64,000 bases of DNA, taken from positions 248,001 through 312,000 of the forward strand of contig NZ_CM003596.1 of the NCBI RefSeq assembly GCF_001435845.1, read 5' to 3'. A program made the position numbers and the translations under genes. Source of the stretch: Psychrobacter sp. P11G3 (GTDB taxonomy: Bacteria; Pseudomonadota; Gammaproteobacteria; Pseudomonadales; Moraxellaceae). The notes beneath the pieces are model-generated. The model did not search any database and was not told the origin of the DNA. It saw only the letters and a list, made by a program, of their open reading frames with translations. The first letter of the stretch is position 1. Each line of letters opens with the position of its first letter. Positions 48,079-57,179 of the stretch are shown piece by piece.

Positions 48079-49431
48079 TCAATTAACATTAGGATTAACT
48101 GCGATTTTTTTATAACCAATCGCCCCAAGCAGAATAAAGAATCCTAGCAAGACATAGGCGTTAAATGATAGCGCCGCTGGTGAAAATGGTAGCAGCAATA
48201 GCGATATAAAGACCACACTGATTAATACAGAGAGATAATTTAGCAGACCTGCCTGTTTCTTTTTTCGCTCATTGATGAGGTCAGCGGTCGTGACATAAGC
48301 AAAGCCAACGGTTATACCCAAGGACGCCATTGTCACGATATCGAGTAGGTAGTTTCTACCCAGCCAAGGAGAGAGTAGGCACACCAAGCATATCAATATA
48401 ACGGTTTTTTGCTTACTGAATTGGTTGTGTTTATCCGTAAATACGCTAGGCAATAACGACGTGTCGCCCATAGATTCTAAGAGCTTGACCGAAGACAATA
48501 TAAAGCCGTTGATGCCACTCATTATCGAGCCAATCATAGCGATCGACAGTAGCCAGATACCGATGCTACCAATCCGATTGTCTATGCCTTCACCTGTCGC
48601 CCAGTGGCTGTCTTTGATTGCTTGATAGTCAAAGCTCATGTTTAGCGCGGTAAAGTAGTTGATTAAAAAGTAAAACAACACACCGGCGATGAGTGAAATT
48701 AGGATAATGCTTTTGGTCTTGGTTTTTGAATCACTAATCGCCTTTGAAATCTGCGGTGTGGTCTCAAAACCGACATACGCCCATGGCATAACGGCCAAGA
48801 TAGGTAACCATGCCAGACTGGTGATAGAGCTGCTAGACATGTCAGTTGGCAAAAATGCTTGGGTCGTTGGTGTCATCCAAAGCGAGGCAAAAAACAGCGC
48901 GGTGACTGATAGAATCATAAAGAGGGCAATATAGAGTTGGATTTTTGCGCCGACTCGTACGCCTTTTAGATTGATATAACTGAACAAAATAATAGCCGCG
49001 CTGCATAGAAATACTTCACTGGCGTAGACTTCCCAACCAGCAATCGTATACAGATAACCTAATTGTAAGCCGCTAGGTAACAGATAGCGCAGTAGCAAAG
49101 CGACGGCTGATATATTGAGCGCGATAATAGAAATATAGCCTATCGTAACGCCCCAACCATAAATATAGGCATGCTTGCGATTAATGTATTTTTCAATCCA
49201 ATAGATACCGCCTGACTCGTTCTCTGGCGTTTGAGTCAGCAAATTAATATAGGCACGCGCAACCATATAGATGGCTAAAGTACCGATAATAATAGCGACA
49301 GAAGAGCCTAATAGCTGTGACTGCGGTAAAAACAAATCGCCTGGCATGACATAAGCGCCCCAACCGATAATCGCACCAACGCTAATCGCTATCGCTTGTA
49401 GGTAGCTGATACTTTCTGTCTTTTCACTCAT
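48079..49431 (-). CDS. APC-family amino-acid permease
   Basis: Cytoplasmic-membrane transporter of 450 residues with about 12 hydrophobic segments. The APC start QAIAISVGAIIGWGAYVMPGD and the segment 6 region PWAYVGFETTPQISKAI are visible. The start at 49431 is chosen because AAGGAG lies 6 bp upstream; an ATG at 49452 precedes that site. Substrate unknown. The downstream AmiD-like amidase on the same strand may hint at recycling of wall amino acids, but the link is only positional. Confidence 0.85.
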   Translation of the reverse strand: MSEKTESISYLQAIAISVGAIIGWGAYVMPGDLFLPQSQLLGSSVAIIIGTLAIYMVARAYINLLTQTPENESGGIYWIEKYINRKHAYIYGWGVTIGYISIIALNISAVALLLRYLLPSGLQLGYLYTIAGWEVYASEVFLCSAAIILFSYINLKGVRVGAKIQLYIALFMILSVTALFFASLWMTPTTQAFLPTDMSSSSITSLAWLPILAVMPWAYVGFETTPQISKAISDSKTKTKSIILISLIAGVLFYFLINYFTALNMSFDYQAIKDSHWATGEGIDNRIGSIGIWLLSIAMIGSIMSGINGFILSSVKLLESMGDTSLLPSVFTDKHNQFSKQKTVILICLVCLLSPWLGRNYLLDIVTMASLGITVGFAYVTTADLINERKKKQAGLLNYLSVLISVVFISLLLLPFSPAALSFNAYVLLGFFILLGAIGYKKIAVNPNVN

Positions 49432-49594
49432 AGAGTGCTCCTTCACGATCAAAGATGGAGAAAGAGAAGGAGAGAGTGTTTATTATGGAGCTGACATAGA
49501 ACATGAAAAACCTTGTGACGCCATTACGCAGGGTAGTGGCTATCTTTTATAAATAGAAAAGTCATATTAAAGGTTTTTGTTGAGTGTTACCTTT

Positions 49595-50374
49595 TCAATC
49601 CTGTTGGATTTTTTTAGCCAGAACCTTTTTCCAACTGTCCTCTAAACAGTCAATCGCGAGCCACTGTTCAATAGTATCTGCATCATATTTCTCTTTAGAA
49701 TTGGCCAATTGCCATAGCGTCTCTAGTGTCGCAAACGGATAAGGGCGCTCAACTAAATATACGGGTAAATCAGCGTCTATAACGCCATCGCGTACAACTT
49801 GGAAATACCAACCAGAGATACCTTGCTTGCTGACCCATGCCGCGATATTTGGTATTTTGGTAAACTGTCCGATTTGGTCATTGATTTTGTAGCAGGGACG
49901 GCGTGGTTGGACGATCCGTAGTTGAACGCTAGTATCATCATTACTAGTGTCTTGACCGTTTTCAAAATGCCCACCGTATTGAAAAACGTCGCCAATACAA
50001 ACCGTAGATTCGGTCATTTCAGGCAAACCATCGACTGCTTCAGTTGTAAGGTTTTCACCCAATGTACCGACGCGAACTTTTAAACTGAATTCTGCATTGA
50101 TTTTTGCATACGTCGCAGGCGCTAGCTGATGCACGGCTTTGAGTGGGCCACCATGATGCTTACGGTCAGCCTGTTCATCAGTGGTTAAGCCCATAAAGTT
50201 GACGGCGACAGGAGATTTGATAGGTGCTTTATCAATGGCGCTCATTTCTTCACGAGCGAATGGCATAGATTTGCCAGCGCGAACACAAGTGAGGGTAGCG
50301 ATATGTAGAGGCAAGTCTTGGTTAAAATCTGTTAAGGTTTGCTCAGGTGATGACGTGATCGATTCTGCGCTCAT
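49595..50374 (-). CDS. MOSC-domain protein (YiiM-like)
   Basis: A 259-residue protein similar to E. coli YiiM: DEQADRKHHGGPLKAVHQ, GTLGENLTTEAVDGL, VCIGDVFQYGG and the MOSC cysteine in QPRRPCYKIND. MOSC domains bind a molybdenum cofactor sulfido form via this Cys; YiiM reduces N-hydroxylated compounds such as 6-hydroxylaminopurine. The N-terminus has about 25 extra residues. TAGGAAAC precedes the start. Monocistronic. Confidence 0.85.
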   Translation of the reverse strand: MSAESITSSPEQTLTDFNQDLPLHIATLTCVRAGKSMPFAREEMSAIDKAPIKSPVAVNFMGLTTDEQADRKHHGGPLKAVHQLAPATYAKINAEFSLKVRVGTLGENLTTEAVDGLPEMTESTVCIGDVFQYGGHFENGQDTSNDDTSVQLRIVQPRRPCYKINDQIGQFTKIPNIAAWVSKQGISGWYFQVVRDGVIDADLPVYLVERPYPFATLETLWQLANSKEKYDADTIEQWLAIDCLEDSWKKVLAKKIQQD

Positions 50375-50523
50375 ATGGTTTCCTAATAGGTAGAATGAAT
50401 AGGCTAAGGCGGCTTAATTTTGGCGGTTTAACTTTAGTGGCTAATAAATATTGATATGAAATGAGCTTATCTGTACTAAATGATGTATTTGATTATACTG
50501 GTTCATCACCATAAAATTTACAT

Positions 50524-50557
50524 AAAAAAAGACCAGAATAAGTATTCTGGTCTTTTT
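50524..50557 (-). terminator. Terminator after nadD-rsfS
   Basis: Perfect stem AGACCAGAATA (50530-50540) with TATTCTGGTCT (50543-50553) and seven T on the minus strand. Confidence 0.88.
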
Positions 50558-50602
50558 GGTGGAGCGTTTCTGAATCTTGAACGAATATAGTCACTGATGA
50601 AT

Positions 50603-51016
50603 TTATTTGTTTTTGTTACGACGACCTGCAGTTTTCTTTTCGCGCGGCGTAGCAACCAGCTCAGCCAACTGCTCAGGTGATGACCATAGGCCTTCTAGGT
50701 CATAAAACTCACGTGCTTGCGGCGTCATCATGTGGACGACAACCGCGCCCAAATCGATCAACGTCCAGTCAGAGTCGATGCCGCCTTCACGGCCAAGTGG
50801 CATAAAACCAGCTTGCTTAGCTTCAGCGCCGACGCTATCAGCCATCGCACGTACATGACGCTTTGAGGTACCATCAGCAATGATGATGCGCTCTGTTACG
50901 TCAGTCAACTCTTCTACATTCATTACAGTGATGTTCTTTGCTTTCATATCATCTAGAGCGCTTTGTACTAGGGTCAAGCATTCTGTTAGGCGTTCTGCAG
51001 TCATGGTGTTGGTCAT
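50603..51016 (-). CDS. rsfS: Ribosomal silencing factor RsfS
   Basis: Binds uL14 on the 50S subunit and blocks subunit joining in poor growth conditions. Read from the Met at 51016 (137 residues); the longer frame to 51091 adds 25 residues without support. Motifs: LDDMKAKNITVMNVEELT, IIADGTSKRHVRAMADSV, GREGGIDSDWTLIDLGAVVVH cut here to DSDWTLIDLGAVVVHMM, and AREFYDLEGLW. A basic tail (EKKTAGRRNKNK) ends it. Downstream of nadD, the usual order. Confidence 0.93.
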   Translation of the reverse strand: MTNTMTAERLTECLTLVQSALDDMKAKNITVMNVEELTDVTERIIIADGTSKRHVRAMADSVGAEAKQAGFMPLGREGGIDSDWTLIDLGAVVVHMMTPQAREFYDLEGLWSSPEQLAELVATPREKKTAGRRNKNK

Positions 51017-51147
51017 AAATTTTAATCTCTTGAATCGTAAATATGTAAAATAAAGGGGTAAAACGTCAATTTGTCTTATCCGACTGATCATATGTTGTCA
51101 GTCACGCATAGAGACAGGATAGGCAAAATGACATAGATAAGGCGATT

Positions 51148-52125
51148 TTAACGGAATTGAGCAGCAGAATATAGCTGATGGGCGATAATATATTGATAAA
51201 CAGCAGGATTTAGCCATTTAGCTAATGGATTAGATTCAGTATTGCTAATGATATCATTTATTGATGCTATAGATGCGATTTGCCTCTCAGTGACTGGCAT
51301 TTTATTTGTTTGATCATCCAATTTCTGTAGCTGCTCGCGTATTTGTGTGCTTGATACCGCAGTAATAGGTCGCGAATCTATATAAATGCGTCCTGGATTG
51401 GCGTTTTTCAAGTCAGTGCTTTTTAAGTCAGGGCTAGTCGGATCAGTGCTATTTGGATTAGTACTGTTTGAGTTCGAGCTATCTGTTGAGTGCTGAGTAA
51501 ATGGAATTAACAGCTCGATAGGTGAGTCTGTTATATGGGGCTGCAATGACAATGGTAATAGCGTTTTTAAGAAATTAACATCTTGTACGGACGCTATTTT
51601 CTTTTTAGGAGAGAGAGTATTATCAGAAATGCCTTCGCTAATACCATCGCTCACATCGGTACTGCTCTGACGATTAAATATCCATAGATTAACATGGTCA
51701 GTGAGACGTAAGCCATCTTTCCATTTATCCAAACTATGTGCGCTGTCCATACCCATGATAAATATCAAATTATCATTAGGATATTGCTGTCTTAATGTGC
51801 GTACGCTGTCGATCGTATAGACAGGCGGCGCTTGCCACAGCTCCAGCTCATTAATCTGTATCGGTGTATTCTCTGTCGCCAGCTTTAACATGTTTAAGCG
51901 ATGGTTAGGGTCTGTACTTTGCGTCTTAAATGGCGAGCGCGCATTGGGTAATAAGGACACATGCAGGGCACGCTGTAGCTGCGTTGCAATTGGTAGTAGG
52001 TGCTGATAGACAGACATCGCGACTTCCAAATGACCATTATGTACGGGATCGAACGAGCCACCAAGATAAGCACGAATGGCAGGTGTAGGTGTTTTCTCTT
52101 GAGTAATGCTGCTCGTATTTGGCAT
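51148..52125 (-). CDS. nadD: Nicotinate-nucleotide adenylyltransferase
   Basis: Transfers AMP to nicotinate mononucleotide in NAD synthesis. The nucleotidyltransferase motif LGGSFDPVHNGH (21-32) and the C-terminal SSTQIREQL are intact, with IMGMDSAHSLDKWKDG in between. At 325 residues it is about 110 longer than E. coli NadD because of an acidic insertion at about 153-182 and a repetitive Ser/Asn/Thr/Asp/Pro segment at 213-245. The upstream ribosome binding site is weak. It precedes rsfS by 131 bp on the same strand. Confidence 0.93.
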   Translation of the reverse strand: MPNTSSITQEKTPTPAIRAYLGGSFDPVHNGHLEVAMSVYQHLLPIATQLQRALHVSLLPNARSPFKTQSTDPNHRLNMLKLATENTPIQINELELWQAPPVYTIDSVRTLRQQYPNDNLIFIMGMDSAHSLDKWKDGLRLTDHVNLWIFNRQSSTDVSDGISEGISDNTLSPKKKIASVQDVNFLKTLLPLSLQPHITDSPIELLIPFTQHSTDSSNSNSTNPNSTDPTSPDLKSTDLKNANPGRIYIDSRPITAVSSTQIREQLQKLDDQTNKMPVTERQIASIASINDIISNTESNPLAKWLNPAVYQYIIAHQLYSAAQFR

Positions 52126-52278
52126 AAATAAATGTATAAAAGTAGATAGGGCGTACGTAAACTTTCATGCACCTTACTCTTTTACCAGCTGACCTTTCAG
52201 GGTAAATAATTTGATGATAGCGCTATTGTAGAGGGCAGATGAGCATCTGTCACCACTGTCTGCCACCAGAGCACCAAT

Positions 52279-52310
52279 AAAAAACCGACCATCATAATGA
52301 TAGTCGGCTT
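52279..52310 (-). terminator. Terminator after pta
   Basis: On the minus strand AGCCGAC..ATCAT pairs with ATGAT..GTCGGT (one internal mismatch), followed by about six T. Confidence 0.8.
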
Positions 52311-52344
52311 TGTATAGGAATTTAACGGGTAAGTCTTACAGCGA

Positions 52345-54492
52345 TTAAATCAAATCGCTATACGCTTGGATAGCGGTTAACGCGATGGTATAGACGATAT
52401 CGTCGACCAAGGCACCACGTGATAAATCATTCACGGGTTTATTCAGACCCTGTAGCATAGGGCCGACACTGACGACATTTGCACTACGCTGTACTGCTTT
52501 ATATGTGGTGTTACCAGTATTGAGGTCAGGGAAGATAAAGACGTTGGCTTGTCCAGCGACAGGTGAGTCAGGTGCTTTTTGTTTACCGACGCTCATGACA
52601 GACGCTGCATCATACTGTAGCGGGCCGTCGACCTTGAGGTCGGGTGCGCGCTCACGAACGATTTGGGTTGCACGGGCGACTTTTTCGACATCCGCGCCTG
52701 CGCCTGATGAGCCGGTAGAGTAGCTGATCATTGCAACTTTTGGATCGATACCAAAGGCAGCAGCAGACTGTGCTGATTGAATGGCAATCTCTGCCAGCTC
52801 TTCAGCGTTAGGATCTGGGTTGATCGCACAGTCACCATAGACGACCACTTGCTCAGGTAGCAGCATAAAGAATACTGATGACACGAGCGAATATTGCGGT
52901 GCGGTCTTAATCAACTGGAATGCTGGGCGTACTGTATTGGCAGTGGTATGAATCGCACCTGAGACCAGACCATCTACTTCGTCTAGTTGGAGCATAATAG
53001 TACCTAAATAGACCGTATCTTTTAGGTATTCAGCAGCGACTTCTGCAGTGGTTTTACCTTTACGGCGCTCTACGACAGCGGCGATATATTTGCTCATGTC
53101 GAGGTTGTCAGGATCGATAATTTCTAACCCTTCAGGCAACGTCAAATCACGGTTTTTGGCCACTTGCTCAACGTCACTGCGTTTAGCAAGTAATACGCAG
53201 TTGGCGATACCGCGACTCTGACAGATACAGGCAGCTTCGACCGTACGTGGTTCCGCGCCTTCTGGCAGCACAATACGTTTCTTAGCGTGCTGTGATTTCT
53301 TGACCAATTGATGGCGAAACGCTGATGGTGACAGACGCGGTTCATGATTGCGGCTGAAGTATTCTTTAATCCAGCTCAGATCCAAATGCGCAGCCACATA
53401 ACGAGCCACTTCATCAGCACGTTCTGTATCATCACTTGGTATCTCAGAACTCATATGCATCAGGCTCTGTACCGTCTCGTAGCTGTCGCTTTCGACACTC
53501 ATGACTGGTATGCCAGTTTTGAGCGCTGATTGCCAAAGCTCAGCAACTGTATCGCTTGGAGTGATACCACCTGTCAACACCAGACCTGCCAACGGAATTC
53601 CATTGATACAGGCCAATCCAGCAGCCAATAGCAAGTCATCACGATCGCCGGGCACAACCATTAACGTACCACGCTTAAAGACTTCGTTGACGCGCGCCAC
53701 TGAACGAGCGGTTAGGCTTATACGATTGATACGTCGTGTCTTTGCTTCGCCAACATTTAACCAAGTCGCATCAAGCTCCGTCGCGATATCCCATGTGCGA
53801 GGCACAGACAACGAGTCACTAAAAGGAACAACCCCGATAAGGCGGAACACTTCGGTATTAAACGAAGGCGATAGACGCTGAACCTCTTGTAGGAAGTTCG
53901 GATCTAAGCTGACAACGGCCTCACCCGGCGCGACAGGTTGGTTGTCAAAGGTGTTCGGCACGTCTTGTACCCGCATCAATATCACGCCTAGCGTACGTGA
54001 ATCGATGACACCGCCAAACTCACGGGCATGGACATCTAGTTTATCCGCTAAATAAGCAGGTTTACTGATATCAGCGGTACTGACAAATATAATCTTAGCA
54101 TCGAGCGCGTGGGCAAGTGCACGGTTGATTTGTGACGCATAAGAGGTCTCAGTGGTTGGCACCAGACCTTCACAGATAATCACGTCATGACCATCATCGA
54201 TCGTATGAAAATTGGCAATCACTTCTTCCATCAAGTCATCAAGATTGTCATCGCCTAGCATACGCTCGACGTGTTGACGGTTGATAGAGTCAGGCGGATT
54301 TAGGCCAAATGCGTGCATGGTCAATGCGCTTGAGCTGTCTAAGCTGTGCTGTTTGTCTAGCGTATCATCTTGCAAAAACGGCTTCATAAAGCCCGCTTTG
54401 ATACCGTTATAATCAAAGGCACGGATTAGCCCTAGTGCGGCTGATGTTACACCGATACCGCGACTAATGGGAACAAGTAAAATGGTTTGCAT
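52345..54492 (-). CDS. pta: Phosphate acetyltransferase (long form)
   Basis: Interconverts acetyl-CoA and acetyl phosphate. The 715-residue protein has the long proteobacterial form: an N-terminal P-loop-like domain (MQTILLVPISRGIGVTSAALG), a central DRTGG-type domain (about 215-335) and the C-terminal catalytic domain from about 385 (KKRIVLPEGAEPRTVEAA, VDGLVSGAIHTTANTVRP, SYSTGSSGAGADVEKV, NVFIFPDLNTGNTTYKAVQ). It follows ackA by 153 bp on the same strand. Confidence 0.96.
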   Translation of the reverse strand: MQTILLVPISRGIGVTSAALGLIRAFDYNGIKAGFMKPFLQDDTLDKQHSLDSSSALTMHAFGLNPPDSINRQHVERMLGDDNLDDLMEEVIANFHTIDDGHDVIICEGLVPTTETSYASQINRALAHALDAKIIFVSTADISKPAYLADKLDVHAREFGGVIDSRTLGVILMRVQDVPNTFDNQPVAPGEAVVSLDPNFLQEVQRLSPSFNTEVFRLIGVVPFSDSLSVPRTWDIATELDATWLNVGEAKTRRINRISLTARSVARVNEVFKRGTLMVVPGDRDDLLLAAGLACINGIPLAGLVLTGGITPSDTVAELWQSALKTGIPVMSVESDSYETVQSLMHMSSEIPSDDTERADEVARYVAAHLDLSWIKEYFSRNHEPRLSPSAFRHQLVKKSQHAKKRIVLPEGAEPRTVEAACICQSRGIANCVLLAKRSDVEQVAKNRDLTLPEGLEIIDPDNLDMSKYIAAVVERRKGKTTAEVAAEYLKDTVYLGTIMLQLDEVDGLVSGAIHTTANTVRPAFQLIKTAPQYSLVSSVFFMLLPEQVVVYGDCAINPDPNAEELAEIAIQSAQSAAAFGIDPKVAMISYSTGSSGAGADVEKVARATQIVRERAPDLKVDGPLQYDAASVMSVGKQKAPDSPVAGQANVFIFPDLNTGNTTYKAVQRSANVVSVGPMLQGLNKPVNDLSRGALVDDIVYTIALTAIQAYSDLI

Positions 54493-54645
54493 AATGTGTC
54501 CTACAATTTATTTTATTTTAGACGTCGAGTCGTTTTGAGCAGCATAAGCAATGCAGTATAAAAACACCAAGCGCTTTATCTTATTTGTTTTCAGCTTTTT
54601 AAAAGCGTTTAGAACGATAAGCGCTAGGCATTATAATCAATCGTC

Positions 54646-55878
54646 TTATACTAAGTTCAATGCTTGACGAGTCTCTTGAGCGATGCGGTATTCTTCATCT
54701 GTAGGAATAACCCACAGCTCGACACTGCTACCTTCTGCTTGGAAGCTGCCTTCTTGGCCACCGTACAATCCAGCGTTCTTTTCAGCGTCCATCTTGATAC
54801 CGAAATGACGCATGACGGCTAAAATACTTGCGCGCGTGGTGACAGAGTTTTCGCCGATACCACCAGTGAAAACAATACCAGTAAACTCAGGCAGTGCACA
54901 GCTTAAGCTGGCAAGGTATTTACCAGCGCGGTAGCAGAACATCTCGATGGCGAGCTGCGCATCTTTATGGCCTTCGCTCGCGGCTTGTTCAATAGTACGC
55001 AAATCATTTGATAGGCCAGAAATACCAAGCAGACCGCTTTCACTATTTAGCATTTTGTCCGTCTCTTCTAGACTAATACCGAGCTGACGTTTCAGATGCA
55101 TATGTAAGCTTGGGTCGACATCGCCGCTACGTGTGCCCATCATCAGTCCCTCAAGTGGGGTCAGACCCATGCTGGTATCGAGACTTTTGCCATCGTATAC
55201 GGCGGTTGCTGAGCAACCATTGCCTAGATGCGCGGTTATCCAGCCATGAGGACCTTTTGCTTCAGTAATCTGGCTAGCACGTTCTGAGACATAAGCATGA
55301 GACGTACCATGGAAGCCGTAACGACGGATTTTGTGCTCTTCGTATAGATATTTTGGCAACGCATAGCGGAAGGCGACGGGTGGCATGGTTTGGTGAAAGG
55401 CGGTGTCAAATACCACAACTTGTGGAATGTCAGGGTAAATAGCTTGAACCGCTTCAATACCCAAAGCATTTGCAGGGTTATGTAGTGGAGCCAATATCTT
55501 TAAACGTTTTACTTCCTCTAACGCATGCTGATCAACGCGAACAGCTTGAGAGTATTCACGGCCGCCATGTACCACACGGTGCCCGACTGCGATAAAGTGA
55601 TATTGCTCTAGTAGCTCTAGGATTTTTTGCAGGGCAAGTTTGTGACTACCACCAGGGATAGAGATCTCTAACTTATCGCCATTTAGCGTGGTATGTTTGA
55701 TACGGGCTGTATCGAGACCTAAGTTTTCGGCAAGACCGGTGATACGAGTAGAATTGTCATCGCTAATCAACGCGTATTTGATAGAAGACGAACCGCAGTT
55801 GAGGACTAAAGTGGGGCTGGTTAGGGTTGATGTTTCGCTGTTCTTATCATCAAAAGTGGTACTTAGGTTGGCGCTCAT
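54646..55878 (-). CDS. ackA: Acetate kinase
   Basis: Converts acetyl phosphate and ADP to acetate and ATP, reversibly. ASKHA-fold motifs: LVLNCGSSSIKYALI (24-38), VGHRVVHGGREYSQ, VFDTAFHQTMPPVAFRYALP, RYGFHGTSHAYVSERA and GLMMGTRSGDVDPS. About 20 extra polar residues precede the usual start, giving 410 residues. First gene of ackA-pta. A TATAAT lies on the minus strand at 55922-55917, a possible -10. Confidence 0.97.
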   Translation of the reverse strand: MSANLSTTFDDKNSETSTLTSPTLVLNCGSSSIKYALISDDNSTRITGLAENLGLDTARIKHTTLNGDKLEISIPGGSHKLALQKILELLEQYHFIAVGHRVVHGGREYSQAVRVDQHALEEVKRLKILAPLHNPANALGIEAVQAIYPDIPQVVVFDTAFHQTMPPVAFRYALPKYLYEEHKIRRYGFHGTSHAYVSERASQITEAKGPHGWITAHLGNGCSATAVYDGKSLDTSMGLTPLEGLMMGTRSGDVDPSLHMHLKRQLGISLEETDKMLNSESGLLGISGLSNDLRTIEQAASEGHKDAQLAIEMFCYRAGKYLASLSCALPEFTGIVFTGGIGENSVTTRASILAVMRHFGIKMDAEKNAGLYGGQEGSFQAEGSSVELWVIPTDEEYRIAQETRQALNLV

Positions 55879-56683
55879 ACTCTATCCTTAGATTGGTTTT
55901 TATAAAGGGCAAATCAATTATATCGTTGGTTCGATACAAAAAAGACGTCTATTGCCACGTCCTGTTTTATTATCATCAAATGCTACATCGCTGATATCTC
56001 AAGTGCTGTAGTAAAGGTCACTGAGACATGATGTCATTATTATATGGAATTGATGAAGTTGATAACCGCCGAGTAAATAAAAATAAGCTATATCTATGCT
56101 GATAATATCAAGCAAGTATATTGGCGATTTTGTTTATACTTGGGCTACTATTTCTGACAGTGCTATGCATCCATGCTTATGAGGTAATGCGTCTGCATCT
56201 CAGGCTAGCATCCTATTGCCACCGCAAACTGGGAATATAATGTAACACATTTTTGTTTCTACACCGCGACAGGGGCAAGGTTTAAAGTGTGTGATTAATA
56301 AATGGCTAAATATGGAATAAATCAATTATATTCAGTGAGTTATAGAACTATAGGTGGATAACTTGTATGGGCGACATAACAGCGCTATTGTTCACGAAAT
56401 TGTAAGAAATATTGTCGAGACACCCATATGTCATACATTCATATCTAAGCTCGCAGACGATATTACTATAAAAATTCGACTAATGTTCTAGAAAATATCC
56501 AACATCACGCAAATTTATTCACCAATCATATTCAGTATCCGTACAGCTTTATGTAATAATGCTATGATGAAAATGGTCATAACGACAGTGCTTTAACTGC
56601 TGGTTTGGCTGTCCGTTTGTTTTTTATTTATCACGATTTACTATCGCCATTATGCCGTCGTAAGCTCACAGGTTATCTATTAT
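55879..56683. other. Large gene-free divergent region, ackA / lptM
   Basis: Eight hundred AT-rich bp between divergent operons without a supported gene or terminator pair. A minus-strand TATAAT at 55922-55917 may serve ackA. Region 56158-56290 (around CTGACAGTGCTATGCATCC and CACCGCAAACTGGGAATATAATG, shown only in part) is somewhat less AT-rich. Promoter for lptM-lysA is expected near 56540-56640 but no convincing pair is seen. Confidence 0.4.
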
Positions 56684-56998
56684 ATGTCTACTATACACAG
56701 CCCCTCAGCAGCCAAGCATGCTAGCTCATTCGCTCGTACCAGTCGTCAGGCTGTCGCCACTTTATTTATTGGCAGTGTGGTTATGCTAGGATTGTCAGGC
56801 TGCGGGCAAAAAGGCGATCTATATTTGGCAGACTCTAGTAGTCAAACGATAGAGGGCAGTGCGTCTGTACTGGATAGTACTAGCCATCCACAAGATGCAG
56901 CCTTTGCGGGTATCGACGACGATAACTATCAAAAAAACCGCTACCTAGAAGAGCAAATGGTGCTACCTGAGCCTAGTACTGATCCCAACGACTATTAA
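56684..56998 (+). CDS. lptM: LptM-like small lipoprotein
   Basis: A 104-residue lipoprotein. The signal runs to LGLSGC with Cys40, and is immediately followed by GQKGDLYLAD, matching the GCGxKGxLY motif of LptM (YifL), which helps mature the LptD-LptE LPS translocon in the outer membrane. The rest is acidic and disordered-looking. Its position upstream of lysA-dapF-xerC is the conserved one. A N-terminal extension of about 18 residues relative to E. coli. Confidence 0.85.
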   Translation: MSTIHSPSAAKHASSFARTSRQAVATLFIGSVVMLGLSGCGQKGDLYLADSSSQTIEGSASVLDSTSHPQDAAFAGIDDDNYQKNRYLEEQMVLPEPSTDPNDY

Positions 56999-57179
56999 TT
57001 GCTAAGCTATTAATTACTAGGCTAATAGTTGTTAAGCTAAGCCAATAAATAGTGGTTAGGTGCTTTTTAATTAACAGTTTAACCAACTGTCGATTCTTTA
57101 CTGCCTGATTGACTAAATAGCTTTGCTACCTAAATTTAATTTTCACCCTTGATAATCTGATTATATTAGAGATGTTTAT

